A stretch of DNA of 11,111 bases from Acidobacteriota bacterium (GTDB lineage Bacteria > Acidobacteriota > Vicinamibacteria > Vicinamibacterales > CAVVIG01). The stretch's first letter is position 1. Each line of letters begins with the position of its first letter. The stretch spans positions 1 to 11,111 of the forward strand of contig JACPZV010000493.1 of the NCBI GenBank assembly GCA_016195295.1, in the 5' to 3' direction. Positions 6,552-11,111 of the stretch are shown here, in pieces. Under the pieces are notes generated by a model. That model was not told the DNA's origin. It made no database searches and saw nothing but the letters and a program-made list of their open reading frames with translations. The position numbers and the translations under genes are program-made.

Positions 6552-7922
6552 GTGAGGTCATTGAAATCCATTCTCTATCTCGGTTGCCCTGCGGCCGAGC
6601 GGTCCGACACCGAGAAACTGCTCGGCGCTGCCAACGTCGCCGTCGTCTGGGCCGACAGCGCGGCCTACGCGCTCAATGAGCTCCAACGTCGCGATATGCC
6701 CGTGCTGCTCGACCTCTCTCGCGGCGCCGGCGCACTACAGGTGGCGCGCGAGATCCGCAGCCACCGCGCCTCGACGCTCATGTTCGCTGTGGTGGACGCG
6801 CGCCGCCCCGATCTGACGACTGAGGCCGTGCTGGCGGGCATGGCCGACGTTTTCGCGCGGCCGCTCGGCGGACGGCGCGTCGCGAACGCCATCGAGCGGG
6901 AACTGAACTATGAAACCCGACAGCGTCCGCGCGCCGCCGAGACCAGCGGCGACGAGTTGTACACTCATTCGCCCGCGATGCGCGACGTGATGGTTCTCGT
7001 CACCCGCGCCGCGACGATGCGCGCGGGCGTGATGATCCGCGGGGAAGAAGGCACCGGCCGCCAGGTAACCGCGCGGGCCATTCACGCGCTGCAGAACAGC
7101 GGCGGTGCGTTTGTCACCGTCGACTGCGCCGCGTACGACGCAGAAGGGCTCGAGGCCGTCCTGTTTGGGACGACGGCGACAACACTCCACGGAGACGAAG
7201 CCGGACGCGGTCTCGAGCCGGTGGGTCGCACGGGCCGTTTGCACGAGGCGCTCGGCGGAACGCTCTACTTGCAAAACGTCGCCGAAGCGACGACGCGTGT
7301 ACAAGGACGTCTCGCCCGATTACTGCGTGACCGTGAGGCGTTGCTGGTGGAAAACGGTAAGCCGATCGGCTTCGACGTAAGACCGATGGCGGGCGTCGAT
7401 CCGAGTTTCGACGCCGCCGTGCAGGAAGGGCGGGTGCGAGACGATCTGTTCCGCCGGCTCTCCGTACTCCGCATCGACATGCCTCCCTTGCGCGGTCGCC
7501 GCGAAGACATTCCGGCGCTGGCGAACTACTTCCTTCGCGAGCTGTGTGCCGCCCTTCGAGTACCGCCGAAGGTGCTTTCACGCCCGGCGTTGTCGCTCAT
7601 CGCGGCCCTGCCCTGGCGCGGCAATGCGGTGGAGTTGAGAACGCTGCTCGAGAGCGTGGTGCACGGCCTCCAGGGCGGTCGCGGCATCGGGCTCGACGAT
7701 GTCCTCGGCCACGTGCGCCTGGATGGCGGTCCGGTGGTGTTTTCGAGCGATGGGACGCTCAAGCAAGCACGAGCCCGATTCGAGCGCGAGTACATTGCCG
7801 CGGTTCTCGAACAGCATCACGGTCGAATTACCGATGCAGCCAAGGCCCTAGGGATTCAGCGGACGAACCTGTATCGCAAGATCCGGTCGCTGCGTGTGAG
7901 CCGAAGCCGACGAAGGGGTTAG
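6552..7922 (+). CDS. NtrC-like regulator with degenerate receiver and inactive AAA+ domain, intact Fis-type HTH
   Basis: 456 aa from GTG 6552; TTG at 6537 (5 residues longer) or TTG at 6561 (3 shorter, giving MKSILYLG) are also possible, none with a clear Shine-Dalgarno. Three-part NtrC layout. The receiver-like part (about 5-118) keeps an Asp at the phosphosite position (VLLDL, D54) but lacks the N-terminal acidic pair (ILYLGCP), the conserved Thr, and the KP lysine (RPL, R103). In the AAA+ part (about 136-370) Walker A is GEEGTGRQ with K replaced by R170; the GAFTGA sigma54-contact loop is replaced by unrelated sequence (about 206-225); Walker B is TLYLQN instead of TLFLDE (Q241, N242); the sensor II arginine of WPGNVREL is lost (WRGNAVEL). 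The C-terminal Fis-like HTH is well kept (GRITDAAKALGIQRTNLYRKIRSL region). It is therefore a DNA-binding protein that probably neither hydrolyses ATP nor activates sigma54. No frameshift is seen; the clean frame argues against a pseudogene. Confidence 0.88.
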   Translation: MRSLKSILYLGCPAAERSDTEKLLGAANVAVVWADSAAYALNELQRRDMPVLLDLSRGAGALQVAREIRSHRASTLMFAVVDARRPDLTTEAVLAGMADVFARPLGGRRVANAIERELNYETRQRPRAAETSGDELYTHSPAMRDVMVLVTRAATMRAGVMIRGEEGTGRQVTARAIHALQNSGGAFVTVDCAAYDAEGLEAVLFGTTATTLHGDEAGRGLEPVGRTGRLHEALGGTLYLQNVAEATTRVQGRLARLLRDREALLVENGKPIGFDVRPMAGVDPSFDAAVQEGRVRDDLFRRLSVLRIDMPPLRGRREDIPALANYFLRELCAALRVPPKVLSRPALSLIAALPWRGNAVELRTLLESVVHGLQGGRGIGLDDVLGHVRLDGGPVVFSSDGTLKQARARFEREYIAAVLEQHHGRITDAAKALGIQRTNLYRKIRSLRVSRSRRRG

Positions 7923-7996
7923 ATCCACAGCGACCCAAGGCACAGCACCGCCACGACGCCGACGGACGAGCCAACAACGTCGACCGCGGTGCTCAT
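7919..7996 (-). CDS. Possible 25-aa single-helix membrane microprotein
   Basis: A short frame starts with ATG (7994-7996 on the complement) that overlaps the TGA of the 112-aa gene as ATGA, and ends in TAA (7919-7921), which overlaps the stop of the convergent NtrC-like gene. It encodes MSTAVDVVGS followed by an uninterrupted hydrophobic run of Val, Gly, Ala, Leu, Cys and Trp ending LWI. That is long enough for one short transmembrane helix, with almost nothing outside the membrane. Support: the coupling overlap and the exact fit between two genes. Against: it is tiny, and in GC-rich DNA a chance Val/Ala/Gly frame is easy to obtain. I recognise no family. Confidence 0.35.
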   Translation of the reverse strand: MSTAVDVVGSSVGVVAVLCLGSLWI

Positions 7997-8331
7997 CGCG
8001 GGGTGGGTCGACGCTTCCGAGACTTCTTTGCTTCGCGCCGCTTCTCGTCGAACCATTTCTTGTCGAACCGTGCGCGCGGATCCTGGTGGCTCCCGCCCGG
8101 GCGCCAGTCCCGGCCGCGCTTGTCGACGGCCGGCTTGGGTCGGCGGCTCGCCGCGCGTTCGGCTTCAGGCGACTCCCACAGCCGTCCGCGCGCGAACCAT
8201 CGCATCACGACATCGGTGTTCGTGCGTTTCAGCTGATTGCAGGTCGGCAGCAGATCTTGAGGATCCCGCGCGCGAAACGCGGTGGGCTTGCCGTCGATCA
8301 GGATGGTCCAGAAGGCGAAGCGCGGCGGCAC
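7993..8331 (-). CDS. Hypothetical basic protein, 112 aa
   Basis: I do not recognise a named family. Start GTG at 8331; the protein has a compact aromatic N-terminal part (FAFWTILIDGKPTAFRARD, about 4-22), then a helical-looking segment (DLLPTCNQLKRT, VVMRWFARGRLWESPEAER, to about 58), and a strongly basic, probably disordered tail rich in Arg/Lys (RGRDWRPGGSHQDPRARF, KKWFDEKRREAKKSRKRRP). The tail suggests nucleic-acid or ribosome binding, which is inference. The order W-T-I-L-I-D-G then a conserved-looking W-F-A-R-G-R-L-W-x-S-P-E reads as real protein rather than an antisense shadow, and no other gene covers this stretch. It is divergent from the hydroxyacid dehydrogenase gene (32-bp gap) and possibly coupled to a microprotein downstream. 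Confidence 0.7.
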   Translation of the reverse strand: MPPRFAFWTILIDGKPTAFRARDPQDLLPTCNQLKRTNTDVVMRWFARGRLWESPEAERAASRRPKPAVDKRGRDWRPGGSHQDPRARFDKKWFDEKRREAKKSRKRRPTPR

Positions 8332-8339
8332 GTCCGGCC

Positions 8340-8345
8340 ATTGTA
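8340..8345 (-). promoter_or_regulatory. Candidate -10 element for the 112-aa gene
   Basis: On the complement, TACAAT matches TATAAT at 5 of 6 positions; the -35 position (8363-8368, CTCACG) is poor. Transcription would start near 8333, about 2 nt before the GTG at 8331, so the mRNA could be leaderless. Pattern match only. Confidence 0.3.
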
Positions 8346-8347
8346 CC

Positions 8348-8356
8348 TGCTACAGT
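8348..8356 (+). promoter_or_regulatory. Candidate extended -10 element for the hydroxyacid dehydrogenase gene
   Basis: TGCTACAGT reads as an extended -10 (TGn followed by TACAGT, 4 of 6 to TATAAT) with no recognisable -35. The expected start site is about 8362-8364, coinciding with the GTG start codon at 8364, so this mRNA too may be leaderless. Pattern match only. Confidence 0.27.
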
Positions 8357-8363
8357 GTGAGGC

Positions 8364-9317
8364 GTGAGGAACGACACGCCCATCGCCGTCGCGTCGCGAT
8401 CGTTTTCGCGCGACGCGAGACTGCGCGACGAACTGGCTCAGCGGTACTCGCAAGTGCGATTCAATCGGACGGGACGCACGCTCGACGGCGACGCGCTCGT
8501 GGAGTTTCTCCGCGGCCACCCCAGAGCGATCACGGGCCTCGAGACGCTGGACGAGCGCGTCTTTCGCGCGGTGCCGGAACTCCGAGTCATCAGCAAGTAC
8601 GGCGTCGGCCTGGACATGATCGACGTCGACGCGGCGCGGCGGCACGGCGTCCGCGTCTGGTGGACGCCCGGCGTCAATCGGCAGGCCGTCGCCGAATTGA
8701 CTGTGGCGCTCATGATCGCGCTCTGCCGCCGTATAGTACCGCTGACGAGCGATGTGCGAGACGGACGCTGGCACCAGCCCGTGGGCCGGCAGATCTCGTC
8801 CGCGGTCGTCGGGATTCTGGGATGCGGCCACGTCGGACAGCGGGTCGGGCGTTTGTGCGCCGCGTTCGGTGCGTCGATCCTGGCGCACGACATTCGGGCC
8901 TACGAGGATTTCTATCGGGAGACTGGCGTTCGCCCCGTCGCGCTCGACGCGCTGCTTGACGAGTCGGACATCCTGACGATCCACCTCCCGCTCGACGCCT
9001 CGACGCGCGGCATGATCGGGGCGCCTGAGCTGGCGCGCATGAAGGCATCGGCCTTTCTCGTCAACACCGCGCGCGGCGGCATCGTAGACGAGTCGGCCCT
9101 GAAGCACGCGCTTGTCGACGGTCGTCTGGCCGGCGCGGCGTTCGACGTCTTCGCCGAAGAGCCGCCCACCGACCCGGGCCTCCTCGGGCTGGCGACCTTC
9201 ATCGCGACGCCGCACATCGGCGGGAGCACGCAGGAATCCGTGCTCGCAATGGGTCGAGCGGCGATCGCGGGGCTGGACGGGCTCGACGGCGCGATCGACC
9301 TTACCGCTGACGCTTGA
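8364..9317 (+). CDS. D-isomer-specific 2-hydroxyacid dehydrogenase (phosphoglycerate dehydrogenase-like)
   Basis: 317 aa. NAD-dependent oxidoreductase interconverting a D-2-hydroxyacid and a 2-oxoacid; the substrate cannot be read from sequence. Seen: N-terminal substrate half (VASRSFSRDARLRDEL, AITGLETLDERVF, VISKYGVGLDMIDVDAA); Rossmann dinucleotide motif GCGHVG at 153-158 with a following Asp (AHDIR) that favours NAD over NADP; catalytic triad R237 (NTARGGIVDE), E266 (FDVFAEEPP) and H284 (TPHIGGS). Length fits the short SerA type without ACT or ASB regulatory domains. The RSFS...YGVGLD...WTPGVNR pattern resembles a subgroup I associate with polysaccharide or modified-sugar loci, which is a weak hint. 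Start GTG 8364; TTG/ATG alternatives nearby are worse. The 3' end overlaps the convergent NtrC gene by 17 bp. Confidence 0.93.
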   Translation: MRNDTPIAVASRSFSRDARLRDELAQRYSQVRFNRTGRTLDGDALVEFLRGHPRAITGLETLDERVFRAVPELRVISKYGVGLDMIDVDAARRHGVRVWWTPGVNRQAVAELTVALMIALCRRIVPLTSDVRDGRWHQPVGRQISSAVVGILGCGHVGQRVGRLCAAFGASILAHDIRAYEDFYRETGVRPVALDALLDESDILTIHLPLDASTRGMIGAPELARMKASAFLVNTARGGIVDESALKHALVDGRLAGAAFDVFAEEPPTDPGLLGLATFIATPHIGGSTQESVLAMGRAAIAGLDGLDGAIDLTADA

Positions 9318-10725
9318 GTTTCTCGACGAGCGTCGTGCGCTTGAGGTTGAGCAGCTTCGCCGCTTGACCCTTGTTCCCGCCCGTGCGCTCGAGCGCGCGC
9401 TGCACGAGATCGCGCTCGATGCCGCCGATGAACGCGTCGAGGTCGAGTCCGTTCTCGGGAAGCGTGACCGCCGACGCCAGCGCCGGCTCCTGCGCTTGCT
9501 GGATCTCGCTCGGCAAATCGCCCACGTCAATTTGCGCCCGCCCGGCGCTGAACGCGACCGCGCGCTCGACGGCGTTCTCGAGTTGCCGTACGTTACCCGG
9601 CCAGTGGTAGGCCATCAAGCGGCGCATGGCTTCCTGGGAGACGCTCTTGCGTTCGACACGCTCGCCTGAACCGCCGACGCCGCGTTTGTGCGCCGGGATC
9701 GAACCCGATCCTTCCCTCGCGAACTTCTCGAGAAAATGCTGGACCAAGAGCGGGATGTCCTCTTTCCGTTCGCGAAGTGGAGGCAGCTGAACCGGAATGA
9801 CGTTCAATCGGTAAAAGAGATCTTCTCGAAACACACCGTCAGCCACCATTCGACCCAAATCGCTGTTGGTGGCGGCGATCACGCGGACGTCTACCTTGAT
9901 CGTGTGCGAATCGCCCACCCGTTCGAACTCGCGTTCCTGCAGAACCCGCAGCAGCTTCACCTGCAACGCGGCGCTCATCGTGCCGACTTCGTCGAGAAAC
10001 AGCGTCCCCTTGTGGGCCTGCTCCAGACGGCCTTGCCGGTTGCCGACGGCGCCCGTGAAGGCTCCGCGCACGTGGCCGAAGAGTTCCGCTTCAAGCAAGG
10101 TCTCGGGGATGGCGCTGCAATTGAGCGCCATGAAGCGGTGATGGCGCCGCGGGCTGCCCTGGTGAATGGCGCGCGCCACGACTTCCTTTCCGGTCCCGGT
10201 CTCGCCTGTGATGAGGATTGTGCTGTTGGTCGGCGCGACGGTTTCGAGGAGCTGGAACAATCGCGACATCGCGCGACCCTTGCCCACCACCCCCTCGAAG
10301 CGATCCCGCTGCTCGAGCTGCGCGCGCAGGTATGCGTTTTCCGATTTCAGCCGGCGTTGCTCGAGCGCGGAGTCGAGCACGTGGAGCAGCTCGTCAATCT
10401 GGAAGGGCTTGCTGACGAAGTCCCACGCGCCGCGTTTGATCGCCTCGACCGCATCCTTCACTGTACCGTAGCCGGTGACGACGATGGCGATGATGTCCGG
10501 GTACCGTTCGACGGCCGCTTCGACGACGGCCGATCCATCGATGCCGGGGAGACGAAGGTCAGTGACGATGATGTCGAATGCGAAGTCGGCCAGTTTGGTC
10601 AGCGCGGGCTCGCCGGCGTCGACTTGTTCAACGTGGTAGCCGCGGTCCGTCAGCTGCTCGGCAATGGCCTGACGAAGGGGGGCTTCGTCTTCGATGAGCA
10701 GGAGATGTTTCGCAGCATCAGTCAT
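9301..10725 (-). CDS. NtrC-family sigma54-dependent response regulator
   Basis: 474 aa. Phosphorylation-controlled activator that remodels sigma54-RNA polymerase by ATP hydrolysis. Seen: complete receiver (LLLIEDEAP with E12/D13, phosphosite D56 in VTDLRLPG, T84, K106 in SKPF); AAA+ domain with Walker A GETGTGKE (174-181), intact GAFTGA (221-226), Walker B TLFLDE (241-246), sensor I AATN, arginine-finger region FREDLFYRLNV and WPGNVRQLEN; C-terminal Fis-type HTH (GGNKGQAAKLLNLKRTTLVEKL). It is thus fully competent, unlike the paralogue at 6552-7922. Oddity: between FLEKFARE and SQEAMRRL there is a Gly/Ser/Arg-rich stretch (about 330-352, GSGSIPAHKRGVGGSG) roughly 15 residues longer than usual. 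No histidine kinase partner is in the window. ATG 10725 is the natural start (MTDAAKHLLLIEDE). No sigma54 promoter was seen nearby. Confidence 0.96.
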   Translation of the reverse strand: MTDAAKHLLLIEDEAPLRQAIAEQLTDRGYHVEQVDAGEPALTKLADFAFDIIVTDLRLPGIDGSAVVEAAVERYPDIIAIVVTGYGTVKDAVEAIKRGAWDFVSKPFQIDELLHVLDSALEQRRLKSENAYLRAQLEQRDRFEGVVGKGRAMSRLFQLLETVAPTNSTILITGETGTGKEVVARAIHQGSPRRHHRFMALNCSAIPETLLEAELFGHVRGAFTGAVGNRQGRLEQAHKGTLFLDEVGTMSAALQVKLLRVLQEREFERVGDSHTIKVDVRVIAATNSDLGRMVADGVFREDLFYRLNVIPVQLPPLRERKEDIPLLVQHFLEKFAREGSGSIPAHKRGVGGSGERVERKSVSQEAMRRLMAYHWPGNVRQLENAVERAVAFSAGRAQIDVGDLPSEIQQAQEPALASAVTLPENGLDLDAFIGGIERDLVQRALERTGGNKGQAAKLLNLKRTTLVEKLKRQR

Positions 10726-10728
10726 TTA

Positions 10729-10756
10729 GCGAAGCGCCAGTATTTTGACACTTCGC
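10729..10756. promoter_or_regulatory. Inverted repeat over the NtrC gene promoter (possible operator)
   Basis: GCGAAG (10729-10734) and CTTCGC (10751-10756) are perfect inverted arms separated by 16 nt, flanking the candidate -10 and transcription start of the - strand regulator. A 22-bp arm-to-arm offset (two helical turns) suits a dimeric regulator, for example autoregulation. Such 6-bp dyads are common by chance in GC-rich DNA. Confidence 0.22.
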
Positions 10757-10770
10757 CGCCCTCCTGTCCA
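10742..10770 (-). promoter_or_regulatory. Candidate sigma70 promoter for the NtrC-family gene
   Basis: On the complement: TGGACA (10765-10770, 5 of 6 to TTGACA), exactly 17 nt, then CAAAAT (10742-10747, 4 of 6 to TATAAT). The expected start is near 10735, about 10 nt before the ATG, with no Shine-Dalgarno seen. The -10 lies between the arms of a 6-bp inverted repeat. Confidence 0.4.
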
Positions 10771-10851
10771 GAAGTTGGACTCACGCTCGAGCCTCGGAGG
10801 CACCCCGATCGCGACTATTCCCGGCGCCCCGACGCACCGATAGAGGTGTCT

Positions 10852-10857
10852 GGAGGA
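10852..10857 (+). promoter_or_regulatory. Ribosome binding site for the small HTH gene
   Basis: GGAGGA, 9 nt before GTG 10867. It is the clearest Shine-Dalgarno in the window and decides this start; the open frame continues far upstream, but only as an antisense shadow of the NtrC gene. Confidence 0.7.
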
Positions 10858-10866
10858 AATACTGCC

Positions 10867-11085
10867 GTGGAACGAAAAACGATTTCGATCATGAAGGCCT
10901 GTGAGCTGGTCGGCGTCAGCCGTCGCACGATTTACAATTGGCTCTCGAGCGGGAAGATCGAATACGTGCGAACGGCGGGTGGATCCGTGCGGATTTTCGT
11001 CGACACCCTCTGGCGCGATGCCAACGACAGCAGTCGCTCCGCGGTACAGTCGATGTGGCAGGCTGAGGGGCGAAACCAGGCCTGA
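10867..11085 (+). CDS. Small BldC/excisionase-like MerR-type HTH protein, 72 aa
   Basis: A single winged-HTH DNA-binding domain with a short polar tail. Seen: ISIMKACELVGVSRRTIYNW (helix-turn-helix, recognition helix SRRTIYNWLSSG), then KIEYVRTAGGSVRIFVDTLW, the wing with the xG(G/H)xxR pattern typical of MerR-type, BldC and excisionase proteins. There is no effector-binding or catalytic domain. Without phage or integrase genes around it, a chromosomal BldC-like regulator is more likely than a phage excisionase. GTG 10867 is set by a strong ribosome binding site. It is divergent from the NtrC gene across about 140 bp, and its stop overlaps the next start (TGATG), so the two are probably cotranscribed and coupled. 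Targets are unknown. Confidence 0.85.
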   Translation: MERKTISIMKACELVGVSRRTIYNWLSSGKIEYVRTAGGSVRIFVDTLWRDANDSSRSAVQSMWQAEGRNQA

Positions 11086-11111
11086 TGCCGCGGTTGTTCA
11101 CTGTCGAGGAA
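11085..11111 (+). CDS. Start of a further gene (partial), possibly DUF2203-like
   Basis: The ATG at 11085-11087 overlaps the TGA of the small HTH gene (TGATG), a classic coupling arrangement, and opens a frame reading MPRLFTVEE to the window edge. The MxRxFTxEEAN opening is what I would expect of DUF2203-family proteins, but nine codons cannot establish it. Confidence 0.45.

Larger units (their letters stand above)
10726..10866. other. Divergent spacer between NtrC-family gene and small HTH gene
   Basis: 141 bp without a gene. On the - side it holds the TGGACA-17-CAAAAT promoter candidate and the GCGAAG dyad. On the + side there is a perfect TTGACA (10745-10750), but no acceptable -10 at 16-18 nt, and a GACTAT (10813-10818) without a -35. 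A short dyad GCCTCGGAGGC lies at 10791-10801. The promoter of the HTH gene is not resolved. Confidence 0.4.

Noticed and set aside
6537..7922. Reading the degenerate NtrC-like gene as a pseudogene
   Set aside because: The frame is uninterrupted over about 456 codons, domain order is complete and the HTH is well kept; the changes are substitutions at catalytic positions, not random damage.
9688..10866. Long + strand open frame continuous with the small HTH gene
   Set aside because: It is antisense to the intact NtrC gene and has no recognisable domains; the HTH begins at 10867 behind a strong ribosome binding site.
10726..10866. sigma54 (-24/-12) promoter near the NtrC-family gene
   Set aside because: TGGCGC appears in the spacer but no GC doublet at the right distance follows; I found no convincing TGGCAC-N5-TTGC in the gaps I read.
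10867..11085. Phage excisionase / mobile element
   Set aside because: The HTH resembles excisionases, but no integrase, att-like repeat, IS end or phage gene is present and base composition does not change.

Overview
The window is GC-rich (roughly two thirds G+C by eye), bacterial, chromosomal and densely coding. It holds two partial genes at the edges and nine complete ones, two of which are small or uncertain, with almost no spacer DNA. The gene set fits a Gram-negative, probably an Acidobacteriota member of the Vicinamibacteria type: heptose adenylyltransferase, Mfd, a periplasmic SurA-like PPIase, a UpxY/RfaH-type NusG paralogue, DusB, NtrC-family regulators and a BldC-like small HTH. That taxonomic call is inference from gene content and style; no rRNA or marker tree is possible here. 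I saw no tRNA, rRNA, CRISPR array, insertion sequence or phage gene.

Left block (1-7922, all + strand), which reads like one or two operons. The 3' end of an LPS-heptose adenylyltransferase overlaps mfd (transcription-repair coupling factor) by 4 bp. A SurA-like periplasmic chaperone follows after a short AT-rich spacer with a candidate sigma70 promoter. Next come a NusG/RfaH-like antiterminator, dusB (tRNA dihydrouridine synthase, TTG start) and an NtrC-like regulator whose receiver and AAA+ ATPase have lost their catalytic residues while the Fis-type HTH is intact. Two related palindromic arrays of a GGGCTGR heptamer lie in this block: one in frame near the C-terminus of mfd, one spanning the start of the NusG-like gene. 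They look like copies of one interspersed repeat that has invaded coding sequence.

Middle block (7919-8331, - strand). A 112-aa basic protein of unknown function is followed, with an ATGA overlap, by a possible 25-aa single-helix membrane microprotein. The microprotein fills the gap exactly down to the stop codon of the degenerate NtrC-like gene. The 112-aa gene diverges from a D-2-hydroxyacid dehydrogenase across only 32 bp, which holds back-to-back -10-like elements; both genes could be leaderless.

Right block. The + strand hydroxyacid dehydrogenase (8364-9317) overlaps by 17 bp, tail to tail, a fully intact NtrC-family sigma54 activator on the - strand (9301-10725). That activator carries a Gly/Ser-rich insert in its AAA+ lid region. 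Divergent from it is a 72-aa BldC/excisionase-like HTH protein with a good Shine-Dalgarno. Its stop overlaps the start of a further gene (TGATG), of which only nine codons are visible.

Together the left block couples envelope biogenesis (heptose, SurA) with transcription-linked functions (Mfd, NusG paralogue) and tRNA modification. The right block is mainly regulatory. No obviously new defence or mobile system is present. The most interesting items are the coding-sequence-invading heptamer palindromes, the catalytically dead NtrC paralogue next to dusB, and the coupled microprotein.
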